A stretch of 5,225 nucleotides of DNA from Candidatus Cibiobacter qucibialis (lineage in GTDB: Bacteria; Bacillota; Clostridia; Oscillospirales; Ruminococcaceae), in the NCBI GenBank assembly GCA_004000625.1, contig SAUS01000114.1, forward strand, positions 1 to 5,225, given 5' to 3'. The position numbers and the translations under genes are program-made. Below the pieces are notes generated by a model, which saw nothing but the letters and a program-made list of their open reading frames with translations, ran no database searches and was not told the DNA's origin. This document shows, piece after piece, positions 1-5,219 of this stretch (position 1 is its first letter; each line of letters opens with the position of its first letter).

Positions 1-6
1 GGCATC

Positions 7-56
7 TGCCGCACCTCGCTCGCCGTATCGGCACTTAGAATTATGCGGTATTGCCC
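7..56 (-). repeat. Left copy of a palindrome-rich intergenic repeat
   Basis: This non-coding segment shares its layout with the segment at 5162-5219 on the opposite strand. Read on the + strand it begins TGCCGCA (7-13) and ends with GAATTATGCGGTATTGCCC (38-56). The right copy, read on the minus strand, begins with the same 7-mer and ends with a 19-mer that matches at 17 of 19 positions. Between these anchors lies a small hairpin, GCCG-TAT-CGGC (22-32), and a perfect palindrome CCCTAGGG straddles the end (54-61). Two diverged copies in 5 kb suggest a dispersed extragenic repeat. The family name and genome-wide copy number cannot be judged from this window. Confidence 0.5.
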
Positions 57-114
57 TAGGGTGTATCAGAAAAGTCGAAAATATCGCCTATTTCTACAAA
101 CACAGTACTATAAC

Positions 115-123
115 GGAAGGAAG
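115..123 (+). promoter_or_regulatory. Ribosome binding site of cmk
   Basis: The purine run GGAAGGAAG ends 8 nt before the ATG at 132 and supports that start. The region from 62 to 114 is AT-rich, but I see no -35/-10 pair with good spacing. TATAAC at 109-114 sits too close to the ribosome binding site to serve as a -10 box. Confidence 0.7.
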
Positions 124-131
124 TTTTTCTG

Positions 132-797
132 ATGATCTCTGTTGCAATCGATGGCCCGTCCGGGGCGGGCAAATCCAGCCTTGCCAAACGCCTTGCTGCG
201 GATATGGGCTTTACCTATGTAGATACCGGTGCCATGTACCGCTCCATCGGCCTGTACGCCGTGCGCCAGGGCAAGGACCCGCATGATGCCGCTGCCGTGG
301 AGGCCCTGCTGCCGCAAATCCACCTGGATACCAAGCTGGAGGAGGGCACCCAGCACTTTTACCTGAACGGCGAGGATGTCTCCTCGGCCATCCGTGCCGA
401 GGAGATCGGCATGGCGGCTTCCGCTGTGGCGGCGATTCCGGCTGTACGCACTTTTTTGCTGGATGCCCAGCGCACTTTGGCCGCCAGCCGCGATGTGCTG
501 ATGGATGGCCGCGATATCGGCACTGTGGTGCTGCCCAACGCAACGGTAAAAATCTTCCTGACTGCCACTCCGGAAGCCCGCGCAGAGCGCCGCTATAAAG
601 AGCTGCTGATGAAAGGCGAAAAGCACGACTACCAGAATGTTCTGGCCGATGTCCGCGCGCGCGACTATCAGGATACCCACCGTGCAGCAGCCCCGCTGCG
701 CCAGGCCGAAGACGCTGTGCTGGTGGATACCAGCGAGCTGAACTTTGACCAGAGCTTTGAAGCCCTGAAAAAAGTCATTCAGGACCGCGCAAAATAA
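132..797 (+). CDS. cmk: Cytidylate kinase
   Basis: Transfers phosphate from ATP to CMP or dCMP, feeding CDP/dCDP into RNA, DNA and phospholipid synthesis; cytosolic. The 221-residue length is normal for the bacterial CMP kinase family. Visible motifs in order: the P-loop GPSGAGKSS (residues 8-16), the nucleotide-binding segment DTGAMYR (31-37), DGRDIGTVV (125-133), the lid-region segment TATPEARAERR (144-154) and RDYQDTHRAAAPL (177-189), the family form of the RDxxDxxRxxxPL motif. The protein closes with the usual VDTSELNFDQ strand and a short helix. The start at 132 has a good ribosome binding site. It is the first gene of the cmk - plsC - ispH/rpsA order; linkage of cmk to rpsA is widely conserved in bacteria. 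Lysine codons are mostly AAA (8 of 11). No obvious terminator follows, so read-through into plsC is possible. Confidence 0.97.
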   Translation: MISVAIDGPSGAGKSSLAKRLAADMGFTYVDTGAMYRSIGLYAVRQGKDPHDAAAVEALLPQIHLDTKLEEGTQHFYLNGEDVSSAIRAEEIGMAASAVAAIPAVRTFLLDAQRTLAASRDVLMDGRDIGTVVLPNATVKIFLTATPEARAERRYKELLMKGEKHDYQNVLADVRARDYQDTHRAAAPLRQAEDAVLVDTSELNFDQSFEALKKVIQDRAK

Positions 798-882
798 AAG
801 CCGCGCTGCGAGCAGGGGAGAGCGTTGCACCTGGAAATAGGGGAAAGCTGCCCCCAAAACGAATATTTGTTCTGTAGAATCC

Positions 883-908
883 GTAGGGGTGCACATTGTG
901 CGCCCGCC
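883..908. repeat. Palindromic unit in the cmk-plsC spacer
   Basis: Within the 229-nt spacer between cmk and plsC there is a hairpin of GGGTGCAC (887-894), loop ATT, and GTGCGCCC (898-905). It has seven Watson-Crick pairs and one G-T pair, and is flanked by GTAG on the left and GCC on the right. No T-run follows, so it is not an intrinsic terminator. The shape (GTAGGGG, short inverted arm, CGCCCGCC) resembles short palindromic elements scattered through gut Firmicutes genomes; that is my recollection, not something this window shows. The rest of the spacer holds a second small inverted repeat (GGGG/CCCC around 840-855), an AC-rich unstructured leader (about 970-1010), and no convincing promoter. 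Confidence 0.4.
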
Positions 909-1026
909 AACTTAATGTAGGTAATCTCTTCCGACAATACACGGGGCAAATAACCTGACGGCTCAACGTACCCAAAAACACAGAACAACAAACATTTAAC
1001 CAATTACTAAGAAATGGTGGAAAACT

Positions 1027-1647
1027 ATGCTGCTTTATTGGATCCTACTGCCGATCGTCTGGCCGCTGCTGCATATTTTGTGGCGCATTGAGGTGGTCGG
1101 CAAAGAGAACATCCCCCGCGGGCGTGCCCATGTTATCGCATCCAACCACCTTTCGGACCTGGACCCGGTCTATATTCTGGAAGCGGTGTTCAGCTGGAAG
1201 CGCTATACCATCCTGGCCAAGCAGGAGCTGTTCAAAAATCCGCTGATCGGCTGGTTTTTGAGCTGCATGGGCGCGGTGCCCATTGACCGCGGCAAGGGCG
1301 ATATGGGCACCGTTAATAAAGTGACAGACGAATGCAAAAACGGCACGCCGATCCTGATCTTCCCTGAAGGAACCCGCAGCAAGACCGGCGAACTGCTGAC
1401 CTTAAAAAGCGGTGCTTTCCTGATTGCCGGCAACGCCGATGCCGACATGGTGCCCTGCCGCATTATTTACGATACGCCGGATAAGCGCATGCACATGTTC
1501 TGCCGCATCCGCATCTGCTTTGGCACCCCCATCCCGGCAGAGGAGATGAAGGTAGAGGACCCGCGCCGCTCGGTACCCAAGCTGCGTGCCCTGCGCACCC
1601 GCCTGAAAACCGAACTGGAACGCCTGTACGAAGAAAATCACTTCTAA
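1027..1647 (+). CDS. plsC: 1-acyl-sn-glycerol-3-phosphate acyltransferase (PlsC/LPLAT family)
   Basis: Probably acylates the sn-2 position of lysophosphatidic acid to give phosphatidic acid, the precursor of membrane phospholipids, at the inner face of the cytoplasmic membrane. The family signatures are present: catalytic H(X4)D motif in NHLSDLDP (His41, Asp46), GAVPIDRG (82-89) with the glycerol-phosphate-binding Arg, FPEGTRS (112-118), and the late VPCRI block (142-146). Residues 1-18 are hydrophobic and aromatic and should insert into or lie on the membrane. The 206-residue length is typical of the short clostridial PlsC. The ribosome binding site is weak (GGTGG about 4 nt before the ATG), but the N-terminus fits the family. 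Its position between cmk and ispH/rpsA is common in Clostridia. Exact acyl-donor specificity cannot be read from the sequence. Confidence 0.93.
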   Translation: MLLYWILLPIVWPLLHILWRIEVVGKENIPRGRAHVIASNHLSDLDPVYILEAVFSWKRYTILAKQELFKNPLIGWFLSCMGAVPIDRGKGDMGTVNKVTDECKNGTPILIFPEGTRSKTGELLTLKSGAFLIAGNADADMVPCRIIYDTPDKRMHMFCRIRICFGTPIPAEEMKVEDPRRSVPKLRALRTRLKTELERLYEENHF

Positions 1648-1657
1648 AACGCGATGC

Positions 1658-1663
1658 AGGGAG
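1658..1663 (+). promoter_or_regulatory. Ribosome binding site deciding the ispH-rpsA start
   Basis: AGGGAG lies 8 nt before the ATG at 1672. An in-frame ATG at 1654 has no purine-rich sequence in front of it and would place this site inside the coding region. IspH proteins also normally begin a few residues before the lysine and first cysteine, as they do from 1672 (MQIILAKTAGFCFGV). I therefore prefer 1672. Confidence 0.75.
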
Positions 1664-1671
1664 AAATAGCC

Positions 1672-3594
1672 ATGCAAATTATTCTTGCAAAAACCGCAGG
1701 GTTCTGCTTTGGGGTAAACCGCGCGGTCAAGCTGACTTATGAATTGCTGGAGCAGGGCCGCCCGGTGGCAACCCTTGGCCCGCTGATCCATAACCCGCAG
1801 GTGGTGGAGGATCTGGAAAGCAAAGGTGCCATTACCTGTGACAGTGTGGACGATGTGCCGGACGGCTGCGAGGTTGTCATCCGCAGCCACGGCGTTGGGC
1901 AGAGTGTGTATGATAAAATCTCAACACGCCGCCTGGCGTATCATGACGCCACCTGCCCGTTTGTTACAAAAATCCATAAAATTGCTGCGCGGGCCGGTGC
2001 GGAGGGCGCCATGCTGCTGGTGGCAGGCGATGCCAAACACCCCGAAGTACAAGGAATCGTGGGCCATACTACGGGAAAAGTGGAAGTGTTTGCCAACTTG
2101 GCAGAGCTGGAAAAACTGCTGCCGGAACTCACACAACAAAAATCTATTTTTGCGGTAGCGCAAACCACTTTCAATGTCCAAAGCTGGGAAACTTGCAAGG
2201 AATTTTTGAAAAACCAGTGTACAAATGCCAAAATATTTGATACAATATGTAATGCAACGTGGGCGAGGCAACAGGAAGCGGAAGACCTCAGCCAAAAATG
2301 CGATCATATGGTCGTCATTGGTGGTCATCATTCTTCCAATACCCAAAAGCTGTTGCAGGTCGCGGCCCGGCATACCAAAGCTATCAATGTGGAGACAGCT
2401 GATGAACTCGACAAAGATTGGCTTAACGGTGCCAGGATCGTGGGCGTAACAGCCGGGGCTTCAACGCCTTCGTCTATAATTGAGGAGGTACTTAACTGTA
2501 TGAGTGAAGAAATCCGTGACGACATGAGCTTTGAGGAGATGCTCGCTGCATCCGAAGCAAAGCCCCTGTACGCAGGTAAGATCGTAAAAGCCAAGGTCAT
2601 CAGCGTTTCCCCGACGGAATGTGTCGTCGGTATTGACGGTTCCAAGCACACCGGTATCGTCAAGCTCAGCGAGATGAGCCATGACCCCAACGCCAAGATG
2701 GAAGACCTTGTTAAGGTGGACGACGAGCTGGATTTGGTTGTTGTCAAGACCAATGACCAGGAAGGTGTTGACACCCTTTCTCGTGTCCGTTTTGAAGCCC
2801 AGAAGGGCATGAAGGATGTTTCCGAGGCTGCCGAAAACGGCACCGTTATGGAAGGCGACGTCATGGAAGCCAACAAGGGCGGCGTTGTTGTCAACGTCAA
2901 GGGCGTTCGTGTGTTTGTTCCCCGTTCTCAGGCTACCATGCGCCGCGACGAGGACTACACCAAGCTGGTTGGCCAGCACGTTAAGCTGGTTATCACCGAG
3001 TGCGCAGGCCGCAAGATCGTCGGCAGCATCAACAAGGTTACTGCTGAAGAAAACAAGGCAAAGCGCGATGAGTTCTGGAAGAACGTTGAAGTTGACAAGC
3101 AGTACACTGGCGTTGTCAAGAGCCTGACTTCCTACGGTGCCTTTGTTGACATCGGCGGCGTGGATGGCCTGTGCCACATCAGCGAACTGAGCTGGAACAA
3201 CATCAAGCATCCCTCTGAGGTCGTCAGCGTTGGCGATACCATCGAAGTGTATGTTAAGAGCTATGACCCCGAGAACCAGAAGGTTTCCCTGGGCTACAAG
3301 AAGGAAGAGGACAACCCCTGGGAGAAGCTCAAGAACGAGTATCCCATCGGCTCTGAGTTCGAGGCTCCGGTCGTTTCCATCACCAAGTTCGGTGCATTTG
3401 TCCGCATTCTGCCGGGCATTGACGGTCTGGTCCACATCAGCGAGATCAGCAACGAGCGCGTGAACAAGGTTTCCGACGTTCTGAAGGTCGGCGACATGGT
3501 CAAGGTTAAGCTGATCAATGTTGACTTTGATCGCAAGCGCATCAGCCTGTCCATGAAGGCTTGCCTCGATGAGGCTGCCGAGGACGCTGAATAA
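1672..3594 (+). CDS. ispH-rpsA: Bifunctional 4-hydroxy-3-methylbut-2-enyl diphosphate reductase / 30S ribosomal protein S1
   Basis: One uninterrupted 640-residue frame joins two proteins. Residues 1-276 are IspH (LytB), the iron-sulfur enzyme that makes IPP and DMAPP in the last step of the MEP pathway. The three cluster cysteines are seen in GFCFGV (Cys12), ATCPFV (Cys95) and TICNATWARQ (Cys193). Other family landmarks are His40, RSHG with His73, KHPEVQG with His123 and Glu125, QTT (164-166), GGHHSSNT (217-224) and GVTAGASTP (258-266). Residues 277-640 are an S1 protein with four S1/OB-fold repeats at about 299-373, 388-454, 474-544 and 558-628. The last two are the most canonical (GAFVDIGGVDGLCHISELSW; GAFVRILPGIDGLVHISEIS) and should bind mRNA on the 30S subunit. 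Such fusions are known in Clostridia. The stop is followed by a terminator. An alternative start at 1654 would add six residues. A strong internal start at 2500 may yield S1 alone, and codon choice changes sharply there. Confidence 0.95.
   Translation: MQIILAKTAGFCFGVNRAVKLTYELLEQGRPVATLGPLIHNPQVVEDLESKGAITCDSVDDVPDGCEVVIRSHGVGQSVYDKISTRRLAYHDATCPFVTKIHKIAARAGAEGAMLLVAGDAKHPEVQGIVGHTTGKVEVFANLAELEKLLPELTQQKSIFAVAQTTFNVQSWETCKEFLKNQCTNAKIFDTICNATWARQQEAEDLSQKCDHMVVIGGHHSSNTQKLLQVAARHTKAINVETADELDKDWLNGARIVGVTAGASTPSSIIEEVLNCMSEEIRDDMSFEEMLAASEAKPLYAGKIVKAKVISVSPTECVVGIDGSKHTGIVKLSEMSHDPNAKMEDLVKVDDELDLVVVKTNDQEGVDTLSRVRFEAQKGMKDVSEAAENGTVMEGDVMEANKGGVVVNVKGVRVFVPRSQATMRRDEDYTKLVGQHVKLVITECAGRKIVGSINKVTAEENKAKRDEFWKNVEVDKQYTGVVKSLTSYGAFVDIGGVDGLCHISELSWNNIKHPSEVVSVGDTIEVYVKSYDPENQKVSLGYKKEEDNPWEKLKNEYPIGSEFEAPVVSITKFGAFVRILPGIDGLVHISEISNERVNKVSDVLKVGDMVKVKLINVDFDRKRISLSMKACLDEAAEDAE
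2218..2246 (+). promoter_or_regulatory. Candidate promoter inside the IspH coding part
   Basis: TGTACA (2218-2223, four of six matches to the -35 consensus) and TACAAT (2241-2246, five of six to the -10) are separated by 17 nt. They lie in a locally AT-rich stretch (about 2196-2252) that uses two ATA codons close together. Transcription would start near 2253, about 245 nt upstream of the internal S1 start. Such matches occur by chance in AT-rich coding DNA, so this is only a candidate. Confidence 0.22.
2482..2502 (+). promoter_or_regulatory. Internal Shine-Dalgarno and ATG for a free S1 protein
   Basis: GAGGAGGT (2482-2489) is nearly the full anti-Shine-Dalgarno complement. It lies 11 nt before an in-frame ATG at 2500. 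Translation from there gives MSEEIRDDMSFEEML..., the usual beginning of a stand-alone Firmicutes S1, and a 364-residue protein with all four S1 repeats. The GAG GAG codons also encode the Glu-Glu near the IspH C-terminus, so part of the match could follow from protein conservation. It is the strongest ribosome binding site in the window after that of the 52-residue gene. Confidence 0.5.
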
Positions 3595-3610
3595 TCCCCG
3601 AATTGCAGCA

Positions 3611-3645
3611 GGGGCCTGCCTGGCAACAGGCGGGCCCCTTTTGTT
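3611..3645 (+). terminator. Intrinsic terminator after ispH-rpsA
   Basis: The stem GGGGCCTGCCTG (3611-3622) pairs with CAGGCGGGCCCC (3627-3638) across a GCAA tetraloop, giving 12 pairs with one G-T. It is followed directly by TTTTGTT. It starts 16 nt after the stop codon and separates the cmk-plsC-ispH/rpsA block from the genes downstream. Confidence 0.93.
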
Positions 3646-3651
3646 ATATGT

Positions 3652-3707
3652 CAGTGTGCACTGTTGGCGTACACTGGCGAGCAGCGCTGCAAACCTCCCT
3701 GCGCTGT
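3652..3707 (+). other. Leader region with competing short inverted repeats before the GtrA-family gene
   Basis: The spacer holds CAGTGT (3652-3657) pairing with ACACTG (3671-3676). It also holds a perfect 10-nt palindrome GCAGCGCTGC (3681-3690), whose left part CAGCGC (3682-3687) can instead pair with GCGCTG (3701-3706). No promoter with acceptable spacing was found. Whether the folds matter is unknown; no riboswitch class is recognised. Confidence 0.25.
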
Positions 3708-3726
3708 GTGGTAAAGGATAAACTGC

Positions 3727-4176
3727 ATGGAAAAATTAAAGGCTTTTATTAAAAAATATTATGAGGGGCTTGCCTACCTGTTTTTTGGCGGGCTTGCCAC
3801 GCTGTTGAACCTGGTGCTGTTTGCCGTGTTCCAGGCTGTGCTGGGCACGGGCTTTGCAACCGGCATTGGCAATGTGCTGGATAATATCATCTGCATTCTG
3901 TTTGCCTACTGGACCAACCGCACCTTTGTGTTCCGCAGCAAAAACAGCGGCCAGGCTGCTCTGGCGGAGTTTGGCCAGTTTGTGGCCTGCCGTATTGGCA
4001 CCATGGTCATGGACCAGGTCATCATCTGGCTGGGCGTCAGCGTGCTGGCACCGCATGTGGCATTTGCCGCAGCCAACGCTGACCTGTGGGCCATGGGTGT
4101 TAAACTGTTCAGCCAGGTTATCGTGATTGTATCCAACTATGTGTTCAGCAAGTTGTTTATTTTCAAAAAGAAATAA
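3727..4176 (+). CDS. GtrA-like family membrane protein
   Basis: A 149-residue integral membrane protein of the GtrA/DPMS-like family. Members have about four membrane spans, and several are linked to moving undecaprenyl- or dolichyl-phosphate-linked sugars across the membrane for cell-surface decoration. Predicted spans are about 14-39, 45-62, 83-108 and 121-144. Family landmarks are NVLDN (49-53) at the start of the second span, NRTFVF (64-69) just after it, the FGQFVACRIG segment (82-91), and the closing pattern KLFSQVIVIVSNYVFSKLFIF (126-146), with a lysine-rich C-terminus. The ATG at 3727 follows AAAGGA (3713-3718) by 8 nt. No glycosyltransferase gene, the usual partner, lies nearby, so the substrate is unknown. 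It is separated from the upstream operon by a terminator and from the next gene by 61 nt, so it may be transcribed with the small gene and deoC. Confidence 0.9.
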   Translation: MEKLKAFIKKYYEGLAYLFFGGLATLLNLVLFAVFQAVLGTGFATGIGNVLDNIICILFAYWTNRTFVFRSKNSGQAALAEFGQFVACRIGTMVMDQVIIWLGVSVLAPHVAFAAANADLWAMGVKLFSQVIVIVSNYVFSKLFIFKKK

Positions 4177-4237
4177 CAACACAGAACAGATAGAAACCCG
4201 AAACAACCAAACCGACCATGATAAGGAGGGCTTTCTT

Positions 4238-4396
4238 ATGACAAACAAAATCCGCGGCGGTGCATTCCGTCTGACCGGCCTGATCCTGGGCATTGTGGGC
4301 GCAACGGTCAGCCTGACGGCCATTGTATTTTCGACCATCGGCCTGCACCAGGCGCACCTGTGCAAGACCTGTAAAAAAGGAGAAGAATTCAAATGA
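4238..4396 (+). CDS. Small single-span membrane protein with CxxC motif (function unknown)
   Basis: A 52-residue protein I cannot assign to a family. It starts with a short basic segment (MTNKIRGGAFR). A hydrophobic, glycine- and alanine-rich span follows at about 13-36 (LTGLILGIVGATVSLTAIVF and onward). The polar tail is HQAHLCKTCKKGEEFK with Cys42 and Cys45 as a CxxC pair flanked by lysines. By the positive-inside rule the topology is ambiguous, because both ends are basic. The chosen start has the best ribosome binding site in the window (AAGGAGGG, 4223-4230, 7 nt before the ATG). The frame is open further upstream, to 4127, but that would run into the GtrA-family gene. Its TGA overlaps the ATG of deoC (ATGA, 4393-4396), so the two genes are probably translated together. 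The paired cysteines could bind metal or be redox-active; this is speculation. Confidence 0.75.
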   Translation: MTNKIRGGAFRLTGLILGIVGATVSLTAIVFSTIGLHQAHLCKTCKKGEEFK

Positions 4397-5049
4397 AATA
4401 CACCAAGGAGGAAATCCTTTCCAAAGTTGACCACACCCTGTTGAAACCGGAGGCTACCTGGCCCCAGATTCAGGCCCTGTGCGATGATGCCATCAAGTAT
4501 CATACGGCATCCGTCTGCATCAACACCTGCTATGTCAAGCAGGCTGTGCAGTATATGGCGGGCCGTGTTGCGGTGTGCTGCGTGGTTGGCTTCCCTCTGG
4601 GTGCAATGGATACTGCTTCCAAGTGCTTTGAAGCAAAGACCGCTGTGGAAAACGGCGCCGAGGAAGTGGATATGGTCATCAATATCGGCCGCCTGAAGAA
4701 CAAGGAATATGACGCTGTGCGCGAGGATATCGCCGCCGTCAAGCGGGCCGTGGGGGATAAGGTGCTCAAGGTTATTATTGAAACCTGCCTGCTGACCGAT
4801 GAAGAAAAAGAGAAGATGTGCGATATCGTGGTGGAAGCCGGTGCCGACTTCATCAAGACCAGCACGGGCTTTTCTACCGCAGGTGCAACCTTCCATGATA
4901 TTGAGCTGTTTGCCCGCTGCGTGCGCGGCCGCTGCAAGATCAAGGCAGCCGGCGGCATTTCCACCGTTGAGGACATGGAAAAGTTCCTGGATCTGGGCGC
5001 AGACCGCCTGGGCACCTCCCGCGCTGTTAAACTGCTGACGGCGGAATAA
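4393..5049 (+). CDS. deoC: Deoxyribose-phosphate aldolase
   Basis: A class I aldolase that reversibly cleaves 2-deoxyribose 5-phosphate to acetaldehyde and glyceraldehyde 3-phosphate, letting the cell use deoxynucleosides as carbon source; cytosolic. The 218 residues match the short bacterial DeoC. Seen in order: DHTLLKP (13-19), VVGFPLGAM (64-72), VDMVINIG with the conserved Asp93 (92-99), VIIETCLL (127-134), the Schiff-base lysine in FIKTSTGF (Lys155), the second active-site lysine in IKAAGGI (Lys184), and the phosphate-binding RLGTSR (205-210). AAGGAG (4377-4382) lies 10 nt before the ATG, inside the preceding small gene, and the start overlaps that gene's stop. Lysine is mostly AAG (15 of 20), which hints at good expression. 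No other deo genes (deoA, deoB, pdp) are in the window, and a terminator follows. Confidence 0.97.
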   Translation: MKYTKEEILSKVDHTLLKPEATWPQIQALCDDAIKYHTASVCINTCYVKQAVQYMAGRVAVCCVVGFPLGAMDTASKCFEAKTAVENGAEEVDMVINIGRLKNKEYDAVREDIAAVKRAVGDKVLKVIIETCLLTDEEKEKMCDIVVEAGADFIKTSTGFSTAGATFHDIELFARCVRGRCKIKAAGGISTVEDMEKFLDLGADRLGTSRAVKLLTAE

Positions 5050-5083
5050 TTTTGCCGTAACGCAGGGTACACACAAATAAACC

Positions 5084-5132
5084 AAAGACCTCCATCCCAA
5101 GCACAGAACCGTGCAGGAATGGAGGTCTTTTT
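5084..5132 (+). terminator. Intrinsic terminator after deoC
   Basis: The outer stem AAAGACCTCCAT (5084-5095) is perfectly complementary to ATGGAGGTCTTT (5119-5130) and runs into TTTTT (5128-5132). Inside the loop a second stem, GCAC/GTGC (5101-5104 with 5111-5114), stacks above two C-G pairs, making a long, slightly interrupted hairpin. The A-run at the left foot means it may also stop weak transcription from the other side. Confidence 0.88.
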
Positions 5133-5161
5133 GTCTACAATCAGCAATAAAATCAGTATTT

Positions 5162-5219
5162 GGGCAACACCGCACAATTCCCGCCTTGCGGCTTAAGCAC
5201 CGCTCCGGCAGCTGCGGCA
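5162..5219 (+). repeat. Right copy of the palindrome-rich intergenic repeat
   Basis: GGGCAACACCGCACAATTC (5162-5180) matches the reverse complement of 38-56 at 17 of 19 positions. TGCGGCA (5213-5219) matches the reverse complement of 7-13. The interior is longer than in the left copy by 8 nt. It holds a hairpin CCGC-CTT-GCGG (5181-5191) and two perfect palindromes, GCTTAAGC (5191-5198) and GCAGCTGC (5208-5215). It lies just downstream of the deoC terminator in non-coding DNA and runs to the window edge, so its true end may be outside. Confidence 0.5.

Noticed and set aside
1..132. Open frame from the left edge ending TGA at 130-132, overlapping the cmk start, as if it were the tail of an upstream gene
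   Set aside because: The translation is rich in Arg, Tyr and Lys with no recognisable C-terminal domain, and it runs through the repeat-like segment and the AT-rich leader. It does not resemble the C-terminus of the flavoprotein family often found before cmk. An openness of 43 codons can be chance.
108..896. 262-codon minus-strand open frame opposite cmk
   Set aside because: The + strand encodes a complete CMP kinase with all motifs; the antisense frame has no recognisable domain.
1654..1671. Upstream start for the fusion gene at 1654
   Set aside because: No ribosome binding site precedes it, and the six extra residues are encoded by the site that serves the ATG at 1672.
2475..2480. Perfect TATAAT just before the internal S1 start
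   Set aside because: There is no -35 box at proper distance (the sequence is GC-rich there), no TGn extension, and transcription from it would begin around 2487, inside the Shine-Dalgarno sequence. It encodes Ser-Ile-Ile of the IspH C-terminus.
977..4188. 11-mer AACACAGAACA shared by the leader of plsC (977-987) and the leader of the 52-residue gene (4178-4188)
   Set aside because: Both leaders are AC-rich and unstructured, so a chance match is plausible. There is no symmetry or fixed distance to the start that would suggest an operator.
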